A stretch of DNA of 15,051 nucleotides, from contig NZ_CM002285.1 of NCBI RefSeq assembly GCF_000497445.1, positions 1,069,816 through 1,084,866 on the forward strand, read 5' to 3'. Position numbers and translations under genes: made by a program. The stretch comes from Streptomyces roseochromogenus subsp. oscitans DS 12.976. Its GTDB lineage: Bacteria; Actinomycetota; Actinomycetes; Streptomycetales; Streptomycetaceae. Of this stretch, positions 1-6,846 are shown one piece after another. The notes under the pieces were generated by a model, which had not been told where the DNA came from, did no database searches, and was given only the letters and a program-made list of their open reading frames with translations. Positions within the stretch are counted from its first letter, which is position 1, and every line of letters begins with the position of its first letter.

Positions 1-615
1 CGGCCGGGCGAGGCCGTGCCGGAGCTGCTGGCCCGGCTGCACCGGGAGCGGGCCGCGTTCGGCGCCTCCACGGTGGTGGCGCTGCCGGCGGCGGGTCTGT
101 CCGGTGGCGTGCTTGTCCTCATGATCGCCTTGCAGCTCCTCGGTGCCCTCTCTCCGATGGAGGTCGGCTGGGCGCTGCTGCCCGCCGTCGCCGGGGTGGT
201 GCTGGGCTGCCTGGTTCTGCCCGGCCTCGCCGCGCGCGTCGGTCTCGGTGTCGCGGCCGCCGGGGCCTGTGTCGTGTCGGCCGTCGGGTTCGTCCTGCTG
301 AGCCGTCCGGGCGCGGGCTACCGGTTCACGGACGCGTTGCCGCCGCTGTTGCTGATCGCGTTCGGCTGCGGTGTGCTCGCGCTGCCCGTGGGTTTCGCAC
401 GGTCCGGGAGCGATGCGCTGCCCCGGGGCCTGAACTCCTCCCGGCAGCTCGGCGCCGGTCTGGGCGCGTCGCTGTTCGCCGGGATCGTCTCAGTGGCCCA
501 GCAGCGGGCGGACGCCCCCGTACTCGCCGGCGGGACGGAGTTCCGGGCCTTCCTCCGGGCGCGTTCCGCGACTGCTTCGAACCCGATACGGCGCGGTGTC
601 CGACCGCCGCGGTGA
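1..615 (+). CDS. MFS transporter, DHA2-like, C-terminal part (5' cut by window edge, 3' probably frameshifted)
   Basis: The frame is open from base 1, so the gene begins outside the window. About 204 residues are visible, with several hydrophobic helices: roughly bases 64-170, 170-300, 330-400 and 440-500. The stretch LPRGLNSSRQLGAGLGASLF matches the position and pattern of the 'sGllnTsRQLGGALG' segment of 14-helix DHA2 drug exporters, which normally leads into a final helix. Here frame 1 instead becomes Arg-rich and non-hydrophobic and stops at 613-615. From about base 555 another frame (third frame of the + strand) encodes AFRDCF followed by TAAVIALLTLPRRVPES, which resembles the missing last helix and has strong GC3 bias. 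A frameshift near 540-560 is therefore likely. That second frame has no nearby stop; it runs into the antisense of lysX. Role by family: proton-driven export across the cytoplasmic membrane; substrate unknown. Confidence 0.8.
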   Translation, partial: RPGEAVPELLARLHRERAAFGASTVVALPAAGLSGGVLVLMIALQLLGALSPMEVGWALLPAVAGVVLGCLVLPGLAARVGLGVAAAGACVVSAVGFVLLSRPGAGYRFTDALPPLLLIAFGCGVLALPVGFARSGSDALPRGLNSSRQLGAGLGASLFAGIVSVAQQRADAPVLAGGTEFRAFLRARSATASNPIRRGVRPPR

Positions 616-659
616 TCGCCCTGCTGACCCTGCCCCGGCGGGTGCCGGAGAGCCGGGCC

Positions 660-3600
660 TCAGCGGCGGCGCACCAGCGGGAACGGGAGGGTCTCCCGGA
701 TCGTCAGGCCGGTGAGGAACATCACGAGCCGGTCGACGCCGATGCCGAGGCCGCCGGTCGGGGGCATCGCGTACTCCAGCGCTTCCAGGAACTCCTCGTC
801 CAGCTCCATGGCCTCCGGGTCGCCGCCGGCGGCTCGCAGCGACTGCTCGGTGAGCCGCCGCCGTTGTTCCAGGGGGTCGGTCAACTCGGAGTAGGCGGTG
901 CCGAGTTCCGTACCGAAGGCGACGAGGTCCCAGCGTTCGGCGAGCCGCGGGTCGGTGCGGTGCTGCCGGGTCAGGGGGGCGACGTCGGTCGGGAAGTCCT
1001 TGTAGAAGGTGGGGAGTTGGGTGCGTTCCTCGACCAGCCGCTCGTACATCTCCAGGACGATGTCCCCGGGCCCGTCGTCGGCGGTGTACGGCACCCCGGC
1101 CCGGTCGCACAGCCGGTGCAGGCGCAGCAGTTCGGAGCCTGGGCCGATCTCCTCCCCCAGCACCTCGGACAGCGCCCCGTAGACCGTCTTGACCGGCCAC
1201 GGCCCGGAGATGTCGTACTCCTGCCCCTCCTTGCGGGCCACGGGGGAGCCGAAGGCGGCGGTCGCTGCCCCCTGGATCAGCTCGCGGGTGAGGTCGAGCA
1301 TGACGTCGTAGTCGGCGTACGCCTGGTAGGCCTCCAGCATCGTGAACTCGGGGTTGTGCTTGTAGGAGACGCCCTCGTTGCGGAAGGTGCGGCCCAGTTC
1401 GAAGACCTTCTCCAGGCCGCCGACGCACAGCCGCTTCAGATACAGCTCGGGGGCGATGCGCAGATACAGGTCGAGGTCGTAGGCGTTGATGTGAGTGGTG
1501 AAGGGGCGGGCGTTGGCGCCGCCGTGGATCTGCTGCAGCATCGGGGTCTCGACCTCGACGAAGCCGCGGTCCAGCAGGCCCTGGCGCAGGGCCTGTACGG
1601 CGGTGGAGCGGGCCCGGATCACGGTGCGCGCGGCGGGGCTGGTGACGAGGTCGAGGTAGCGGCGGCGGACCCGCGTCTCGGGGTCGGTGAGGCCGCGGCG
1701 TTTGTCGGGCAGCGGGTGCAGGCATTTGCCGGTGAGCTGCCAGGAGGTGACGAAGACGGTGGGCTCGCCCTTGTCGCTGCGGCCGGCGTGGCCGGTGGCG
1801 GTGATGTGGTCGCCGATGTCGCAGCCGGTCGTGAAGCGGTCGAGGGCGGCCCCGGCGCCGCTGCGGGTGAGGGCGATCTGGTGATCGCCGGACCAGTCGC
1901 GCAGCACGGCGAAGACGATGCCGCCGAAGTCACGGACCAGCATGAGCCGTCCGGCCACGGTGACGTCCGTGCCGGGGGGCACGTCGGCGAGGGCGTGGGT
2001 GGGGGCGGGGACTCCGACCGGGTAGGGGTCGGTGCCGGTGGCGCGGAGTGTGTCGAGCTTGTGGTGCCGGACGCGGACCTGTTCGGGCAGGCCCGCGTCC
2101 GGGGCGACGGGCCCGGCCTGGTCCCCTCCGTCGAGGCCGAGCGCCGTCAGGGGCGGCAGCCCGTGGGCGGTGGCGGGCTGCTGCCCCGTCTTCGGGTGCC
2201 CCTTTCCCCAGAGTTTGCGCAACGACGGTACGGAGACGAAGCCTTCGGCGATGCCGGAGGCCAGGCTGATGCGGGCGAGGGAGGCGGTCTCGCCGTAGCA
2301 GATGAACCGCGGGTACCACTCCGGGTGGTATTTGGCGTTGGAGCGGTACAGGGCCTCCAGTTGCCACCAGCGGGAGAAGAACAGCAGCAGGCGGCGCCAG
2401 AGCCTGAGGACGGGTCCGGCGCCGATGCGGGCGCCCTCCTCGAAGACGGAGCGGAAGACGGCGAAGTTCAGCGAGATGCGGCGGACGCCCAGCTTGGGGG
2501 CGGCGGCGCACAGGTCGGCGACCATGAACTCCATGACCCCGTTGGGCGCGGCCCGGTCACGGCGCATCAGGTCCAGCGAGATGCCGTCGCGGCCCCAGGG
2601 CACGAAGGAGAGCAGGGCGAGCAGGCTCCCGTCCTCGCCGAGCGCCTCCACGAGCAGACAGTCGCCGTCGGCGGGGTCGCCGAGCCGGTCCAGGGCCATC
2701 GAGAAGCCGCGCTCGGTCTCGGTGTCGCGCCAGGCGTCCGCCTTGTCGACGATCTCCTCCATCTCGTGTTCGGTGAGATGGGCGTGGCGGCGGATGCGGC
2801 AGGTGGCGCCGGTGCGCCGGACGCGGTGCACGGCCTGCCGGGTCACCCGCATGTCGCGGCCGTCCAGGTCGAAGGCGGCCACGTACACGATCGCCTCGTC
2901 GCCGAGCTCCAGGGCGCCGAGCCCGGCGCGGGCGTAGGCGCGGGCGCCGTCCTCGGAGGCGCCCATCACGGCGGGCACCCAGGCGTAGCGGCGGGCGTGG
3001 TCCAGCCAGGCGGCGATGGCGTGCGGCCAGGCCTCGGGGTCGCCGACGGGGTCGCCGCTGGCGAGGCAGACGCCGGCCTCGACGCGGTAGGTGACGGCGG
3101 CCTTGCCGCTGGGCGAGAAGACGACGGCCTTGTCGCGGCGGGTGGCGAAGTAGCCGAGGGAGTCCCGTGCGCCGTAGGCCGCGAGGAGGGCGCGGATGCG
3201 GGCCTCCTCGTCGCCGTGCAGGGCGGCTTCCAGGCGCTGGGAACGGAACAGCGCGGCGGCCGCGTTGAGCAGGGCGAGAGCGCCGAGCAGACCGAGCAGG
3301 AAGGTCACCTTGCGGGGCGGGCGGCCGGTGAAGGAGCTGGGCGGGAACAGTCCGCCGAGCACCCGGTCGGCCGCCCAGACCAGATGCTCGTTCGCCGGCA
3401 GCGTGCCCGGGAACAGCAGTACCAGGCCCCAGCCGAGCAGGATGGCAACGGCGAGCCCGGCCAGCAGGACGCCGATGGCCCGCCACAGAGCGCCGCGGCG
3501 GGAGGCGGCGTAGAACTCCTTGCGGGCCGCGACGAGCAGGAGCAGCAGCAGGCCGCACAGCACGAAGGACGGCACCGACTGGGCGTACAGGCCCAGGGTC

Positions 3601-3938
3601 AGGCCGAGCGCGTCGGTGAGGACGAGCAGGCCGAGATAGACGACGACCAGCCACCAGGCGACCTTCTTGCGGGCGGCGATGGCGCCGGCCAGCAGGAACA
3701 GGAAGACGGCGTAGGCCAGGTTGGCGCTGATGGGCACCAGCAGCTGGTCGAGGGTGCGGGCGACCGGGCGGAACACCCGGCGCAGCGGTTCGATGAGCGC
3801 GAGCAGGGCGCACAGCAGGCCGAGCGCGCCGAAGAGTGTCGCGAAGGCCTCGGGCACCCAGCCGAGCCGCCCGCTCGTGGGCGGGCCGGCCGGGGCCGTG
3901 GGGTCCCTCCGGGCGACGGGCTCCGCGCTGGCGGTCAT
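660..3938 (-). CDS. lysX: Bifunctional lysylphosphatidylglycerol synthetase / lysyl-tRNA synthetase LysX
   Basis: A 1092-residue protein, close to the size of mycobacterial LysX. Residues about 33-230 hold around six membrane helices. Residues about 240-560 form the MprF-type (DUF2156) lysyltransferase domain, including GYFATRRDKAVVFSPSG and CLASGDPVGDP. Residues about 655-740 form the OB-fold anticodon-binding domain. Residues about 770-1092 form a class II lysyl-tRNA synthetase core: motif 1 around GFVEVETPML (792-801), motif 2 around FELGRTFRNEG (846-856), motif 3 around GGLGIGVDRLVMF (1062-1074). By family knowledge the C-terminal part makes Lys-tRNA and the membrane part transfers lysine to phosphatidylglycerol, reducing the negative surface charge and helping resist cationic peptides. 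The start at MTASAEP was chosen because upstream codons (to 4493) show no family features and run under the divergent usp gene. No clear Shine-Dalgarno site is present; the start is probably leaderless. Its 3' end abuts the damaged MFS gene. Confidence 0.95.
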   Translation of the reverse strand: MTASAEPVARRDPTAPAGPPTSGRLGWVPEAFATLFGALGLLCALLALIEPLRRVFRPVARTLDQLLVPISANLAYAVFLFLLAGAIAARKKVAWWLVVVYLGLLVLTDALGLTLGLYAQSVPSFVLCGLLLLLLVAARKEFYAASRRGALWRAIGVLLAGLAVAILLGWGLVLLFPGTLPANEHLVWAADRVLGGLFPPSSFTGRPPRKVTFLLGLLGALALLNAAAALFRSQRLEAALHGDEEARIRALLAAYGARDSLGYFATRRDKAVVFSPSGKAAVTYRVEAGVCLASGDPVGDPEAWPHAIAAWLDHARRYAWVPAVMGASEDGARAYARAGLGALELGDEAIVYVAAFDLDGRDMRVTRQAVHRVRRTGATCRIRRHAHLTEHEMEEIVDKADAWRDTETERGFSMALDRLGDPADGDCLLVEALGEDGSLLALLSFVPWGRDGISLDLMRRDRAAPNGVMEFMVADLCAAAPKLGVRRISLNFAVFRSVFEEGARIGAGPVLRLWRRLLLFFSRWWQLEALYRSNAKYHPEWYPRFICYGETASLARISLASGIAEGFVSVPSLRKLWGKGHPKTGQQPATAHGLPPLTALGLDGGDQAGPVAPDAGLPEQVRVRHHKLDTLRATGTDPYPVGVPAPTHALADVPPGTDVTVAGRLMLVRDFGGIVFAVLRDWSGDHQIALTRSGAGAALDRFTTGCDIGDHITATGHAGRSDKGEPTVFVTSWQLTGKCLHPLPDKRRGLTDPETRVRRRYLDLVTSPAARTVIRARSTAVQALRQGLLDRGFVEVETPMLQQIHGGANARPFTTHINAYDLDLYLRIAPELYLKRLCVGGLEKVFELGRTFRNEGVSYKHNPEFTMLEAYQAYADYDVMLDLTRELIQGAATAAFGSPVARKEGQEYDISGPWPVKTVYGALSEVLGEEIGPGSELLRLHRLCDRAGVPYTADDGPGDIVLEMYERLVEERTQLPTFYKDFPTDVAPLTRQHRTDPRLAERWDLVAFGTELGTAYSELTDPLEQRRRLTEQSLRAAGGDPEAMELDEEFLEALEYAMPPTGGLGIGVDRLVMFLTGLTIRETLPFPLVRRR

Positions 3939-3945
3939 GTTGTCG

Positions 3946-3951
3946 ACTGTA
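3946..3951 (-). promoter_or_regulatory. Candidate -10 box of a leaderless lysX promoter
   Basis: On the minus strand TACAGT fits the actinobacterial TANNNT -10 pattern. It lies 7 bases before the lysX ATG, which would place the transcript start at the start codon. No convincing -35 box is seen 17-18 bases upstream, so this is a suggestion only. Confidence 0.35.
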
Positions 3952-4070
3952 GGAAGGGGGCGCCCGGCTCGCCCGTCGAGACGGCCCCCGGGCCGGTCCC
4001 CGGCTGCGGTGGAGGCCTGGTCCCGCGGTGCGGAACGGCCCCGCACCTCCGAAGGAACCGTCGATTCCGA

Positions 4071-4076
4071 TAGCCT
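4071..4076 (+). promoter_or_regulatory. Candidate -10 box of a leaderless usp promoter
   Basis: TAGCCT fits TANNNT and lies 6 bases before the GTG at 4083. There is no Shine-Dalgarno sequence in between, so translation would start at or next to the transcript 5' end. No good -35 hexamer is visible at the usual spacing. Confidence 0.4.
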
Positions 4077-4082
4077 CGGGCC

Positions 4083-4562
4083 GTGACGGAACAGCACGAG
4101 CAGCACACCCCCTCGCATGCACGGTTCGAGCGGGGTACGGACGGGCCGAAGGTCATCGTCGTCGGGGTGGACGGCTCCGACTCCTCGCTGCGTGCCGCGG
4201 CGTACGCGGGCGGGCTCGCCCGGCGACAGCACGCGCTGCTGGCCGTGGTCTACGTGCAGCCGGTACTGGCGGCCGGGGCAGCGCTCGGGGCGCCGGTGGC
4301 GGAGACGACCGACGAGATCGCCGAGGACCTGGTGACCTACATCCGGGAGGCGGCCGAGCGGGTCAAGGGGATATTCGAGGTGCGCTGGGAGTTCCACACC
4401 TTCCGCGGCGACCCCTACAACGGCCTGGTCAAGGCGGCCGACGAGCTGAAGGCGGACGCGGTGGTCGTGGGCGCCTCGGAGCAGGCCGGGCACCGGATCA
4501 TCGGCTCGGTGGCGGTCCGACTGGTGAAGGCGGGACGCTGGCCGGTGACGGTCGTTCCGTAG
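4083..4562 (+). CDS. Universal stress protein (UspA family), single domain
   Basis: 159 residues with one Usp fold. The first beta strand and its Asp are seen in KVIVVGVDGSDSSLRAA (residues 23-39), and the C-terminal segment in VVVGASEQAG...GSVAVRLVKAGRWPVTVV (127-158). ATP-binding members carry G-2x-G-9x-G(S/T). Here the second Gly is Glu133 and the gap to G141-S142 is two residues shorter, so ATP binding is doubtful. By family it is a soluble stress-associated protein with no fixed enzymatic role. The GTG start is favoured by the TAGCCT box 6 bases upstream; the first ~22 residues are a polar, His-rich tail. It is divergent from lysX (144 bp apart) and its last 65 bases overlap the convergent MFS gene. 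Confidence 0.88.
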   Translation: MTEQHEQHTPSHARFERGTDGPKVIVVGVDGSDSSLRAAAYAGGLARRQHALLAVVYVQPVLAAGAALGAPVAETTDEIAEDLVTYIREAAERVKGIFEVRWEFHTFRGDPYNGLVKAADELKADAVVVGASEQAGHRIIGSVAVRLVKAGRWPVTVVP

Positions 4563-5739
4563 GGCGCCGCAGCAGCAGCGGGGTCGCGAGCAGCAGGATC
4601 CCGGCCGTGGCGATCGCGGTGCGCGGGCTCGTGAGGGCGGCCAGCAGGCCCCACAGGGCGGTCACGGCGGCGGTCGTGGCCTTGCCGGTGACCGACCAGG
4701 CGGCGAGGGTACGGGCCACGCGGTCGGAGGGCGTGAGATCGAGGCGCTCGGCGGCGAGTACGGGGCTGAACACGCCGTTGCAGGTGATCAGCCCTGCCTC
4801 GGTCACCATCACCACCAGCAGTCCGGGCACGCCGGGGCGGACGAAGGCGAGCCCGATGGACCAGAGGGCGCGCAGCACGCCGGTAGTGAGCAGGACCCGG
4901 CGTCGGCCGTAGCGGGTGGCGAGCGGGCGGGCCAGCCGGGAGCCGAGCAGTCCGCCGAGGCAGGGCACGGCGAAGGCGAGGCCGTACTGCCAGGGCGCGA
5001 AGCCGAGGTGCCCGAGCATGAGTACCGAGAGCACCGGCGAGACGGCCATGATCAGGGCGTTGTTGGCGAGCGCGTTGAAGAACAAGGGGCGCAGGGCCGG
5101 GCTGGTGAGCAGGTGCCGCCAGCCGTCGAGGAGGTCACCGGCGCGGGGTGCGGCGGTGCGCTCCGGCTGGGGCTCGCCGGGTCCGATGGCGCGGATGCCC
5201 AGGGCGGAGAGCACATAGCTGACGGCGTCCGCGATCACGGTCGTCACGGGTCCGACCAGGGCGATCGCGGCGCCGCCGAGCGGCGGGCCGAGCACGGCGG
5301 CGGTCCAGGTGGTCGACTCGAACCGGCTGGTGGCGGTGAGCCGGTCCGCGGGCGGCACGAGGGCCTTGAGATGGGCGCCGGAGGCGGCGGTGAAGGTGAT
5401 GTCGGCCGCCGCGACGGTCACGGAGACCGCCAGCAGCTGCGCGAACCCGAGCACGCCGAGCGCGTAGGCGACGGGCAGGGTGAGCAGAGCGGCGCAGCGC
5501 ACGAGGTCGGCGGTGATCATCACCGGCCGCTTGCGCCGGAACTCCACCCACGGCCCGAGCGGTACGGCGGCCACCGCGCCGACCGCCACGCCGGCGGAGG
5601 CGAGCAGGGACACCTCGGCGGAGCCGGCGTGCAGCACAAGGACCGCGATCATCGCGAAGGCGTCGAAGGCGAGCCAGGTGCCGAAGGTGCTGACCGCATA
5701 CGCCCCCCACAGCCATCCGAACTGCCGGCCCAGCTTCAT
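4498..5739 (-). CDS. MFS transporter (MFS_3 / EntS- and Mef-like exporter)
   Basis: 413 residues with about 10-12 membrane helices. The loop between helices 2 and 3 carries an MFS signature, G62 to R81 (GPWVEFRRKRPVMITADLVR). The VLGPPLGGAAIA segment (149-160), preceded by LVPPADRLTATSRFES, is typical of the MFS_3 group that includes siderophore and macrolide exporters. A second basic loop, TRYGRRRVLLTTG, lies in the C-terminal half. By family it exports small molecules using the proton gradient; substrate unknown. An upstream ATG at 5766 is in frame, but only the ATG at 5739 has a good Shine-Dalgarno site. The Pro/Ser-rich C-terminus overlaps the 3' end of usp. It is divergent from the LysR gene and likely controlled by that regulator through the palindrome in the shared 108-bp gap. 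Confidence 0.9.
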   Translation of the reverse strand: MKLGRQFGWLWGAYAVSTFGTWLAFDAFAMIAVLVLHAGSAEVSLLASAGVAVGAVAAVPLGPWVEFRRKRPVMITADLVRCAALLTLPVAYALGVLGFAQLLAVSVTVAAADITFTAASGAHLKALVPPADRLTATSRFESTTWTAAVLGPPLGGAAIALVGPVTTVIADAVSYVLSALGIRAIGPGEPQPERTAAPRAGDLLDGWRHLLTSPALRPLFFNALANNALIMAVSPVLSVLMLGHLGFAPWQYGLAFAVPCLGGLLGSRLARPLATRYGRRRVLLTTGVLRALWSIGLAFVRPGVPGLLVVMVTEAGLITCNGVFSPVLAAERLDLTPSDRVARTLAAWSVTGKATTAAVTALWGLLAALTSPRTAIATAGILLLATPLLLRRPTERPSPASVPPSPVGPPPSR

Positions 5740-5745
5740 CCACAA

Positions 5746-5751
5746 CCTCCC
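5746..5751 (-). promoter_or_regulatory. Shine-Dalgarno site deciding the MFS start
   Basis: GGGAGG on the minus strand lies 6 bases before the ATG at 5739. The alternative ATG at 5766 has no such site, so 5739 is preferred. Confidence 0.7.
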
Positions 5752-5794
5752 GTTGACCCGCGACATGAAAACCGGCAGGCCGCGCCCGGATCAA

Positions 5795-5831
5795 ACAACC
5801 GGAGGGAAGGCAGCCACAACCATTGGTTGTG
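5795..5831. promoter_or_regulatory. Probable LysR-type operator between the divergent MFS and lysR-type genes
   Basis: CACAACCA-T-TGGTTGTG at 5815-5831 is a perfect 17-bp dyad with 8-base arms. The half-site ACAACC recurs at 5795-5800, exactly 21 bp (about two helical turns) from the same bases in the palindrome. Paired sites in register on one face of DNA fit the recognition-site plus activation-site layout of LysR-type regulators. The dyad lies just upstream of the regulator's TAGGCT box, which suits autoregulation, and 76 bp from the MFS start. The regulator that binds it is inferred from adjacency. Confidence 0.75.
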
Positions 5832-5835
5832 CCGG

Positions 5836-5841
5836 TAGGCT
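5836..5841 (+). promoter_or_regulatory. Candidate -10 box of a leaderless promoter for the LysR-type gene
   Basis: TAGGCT fits TANNNT and lies 6 bases before the GTG at 5848, the same geometry as at usp. There is no Shine-Dalgarno site. The -35 region is occupied by the palindrome rather than a consensus hexamer. Confidence 0.45.
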
Positions 5842-5847
5842 GACGGC

Positions 5848-6777
5848 GTGGACCTCAAGGCCGTGCGCACCTTCGTCACCGTGGTGGACGCCGGGCAGTT
5901 CCAGGACGCCGCGGACGTCCTCGGCGTCACCCAGCAGGCCGTCTCGAAGCGGATCGCGGCCCTGGAGAAGGAGCTGGGGGTGCGGCTGTTCACCCGGACC
6001 CCGCGCGGCACGGTGCCGACCATCGACGGGCAGGCGTTCCTCCCGCACGCCCGGGAGCTGCTGCTGGCCGAGGAGCGGGCCGCGGCCTCGGTACGGCCGG
6101 GCCGGCGGGCGCTCAGGGTCGACGTGCTCGGGGCCCGGCTGGCCCCCGCCGGGCTGCTGCGCGCGTTCCACGAGGCCGAGCCCGGCACGGACCTGGACAT
6201 CGTGACGCTCTTCGACGCCGCCACGGCCGTGGCCGCCGTACGCTCCGGCACGATCGACGCGACCGTCCGCGCGGTCACCACCAAACCGCCCGAGGGCCTG
6301 CGAGCTGCCCGGGTGCTGGACGAGCCGGTCCAACTGCTGACCGGTCCGGGGCATCCGCTCGCCGGGGCCCGGTCGGTGACGCCGGTGCAGCTGGCCGGGT
6401 ACCGGATCTGGATGCCGGGCCTCGTGGACGGCACCGAGTGGGCCGACTACTACGGTTCTCTGGCCGCCGAGTTCGGGCTGACCATCGACTCGGTCGGCCC
6501 CAATTTCGGCACCGAGCCGCTGCTCGACGCGGTCGCTGACTCCGCCGAGCTCGCCACCTTCGTCGGCGAGCAGACCCGGCTGGTCTGGCCCGCCGGACAC
6601 GACCTGCGGCGCATCCCGCTCACCGATCCGACGCCGGTGTATCCGCACTCCCTGGTCTGGGCCGCAGCCAACACCCACCCGGGGCTCGCCGCGCTGCGCA
6701 CCCATCTCGCCGCCCGCCGCCCGGCCCGCCCCGCCGCCCGGACCTGGACACCGGCCTGGGCCGTGCGTGGCGTCTAG
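5848..6777 (+). CDS. LysR-family transcriptional regulator
   Basis: 309 residues, the usual family length. Residues 1-60 form the winged helix-turn-helix: MDLKAVRTFVTVVDAGQFQD leads into AADVLGVTQQAVSKRIAALE and ELGVRLFTRTPRG, matching the LysR DNA-binding consensus. Residues about 88-290 form the periplasmic-binding-protein-like effector domain, starting at LRVDVLGARLAPAGLLRAFH. The ligand cannot be read from the sequence. The GTG start is set by the conserved N-terminus and by the TAGGCT box 6 bases upstream. The divergent MFS gene and shared palindrome make this exporter its most likely target, together with its own gene. The C-terminus ends in an Arg/Ala/Pro-rich tail. Confidence 0.93.
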   Translation: MDLKAVRTFVTVVDAGQFQDAADVLGVTQQAVSKRIAALEKELGVRLFTRTPRGTVPTIDGQAFLPHARELLLAEERAAASVRPGRRALRVDVLGARLAPAGLLRAFHEAEPGTDLDIVTLFDAATAVAAVRSGTIDATVRAVTTKPPEGLRAARVLDEPVQLLTGPGHPLAGARSVTPVQLAGYRIWMPGLVDGTEWADYYGSLAAEFGLTIDSVGPNFGTEPLLDAVADSAELATFVGEQTRLVWPAGHDLRRIPLTDPTPVYPHSLVWAAANTHPGLAALRTHLAARRPARPAARTWTPAWAVRGV

Positions 6778-6834
6778 CGTCAAGTTCCCGGCTGAGCCAT
6801 CATGATCCGCCGTCAGCCGTTTGCCGTCGGCGAA

Positions 6835-6840
6835 GAGGTG
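6835..6840 (+). promoter_or_regulatory. Shine-Dalgarno site deciding the permease start
   Basis: GAGGTG lies 6 bases before the ATG at 6847. A longer in-frame reading from the ATG at 6802 has no such site, so 6847 is the better start. Confidence 0.65.
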
Positions 6841-6846
6841 AGGCTC

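Noticed and set aside
612..4073. Very long open frame antisense to lysX (1153 codons).
   Set aside because: It is composed of Gly/Ala/Val/Glu/Gln-rich low-complexity sequence expected from the mirror of a GC3-biased gene, with no domain; lysX on the other strand has full domain support.
6721..6777. TGGACACCGGCCTGG is shared by the LysR-type gene end and the unknown gene near 10840 (both encode WTPAW).
   Set aside because: A single 15-base match encoding a short common peptide in GC-rich coding DNA; flanks do not match, so it is not taken as a repeat or attachment site.
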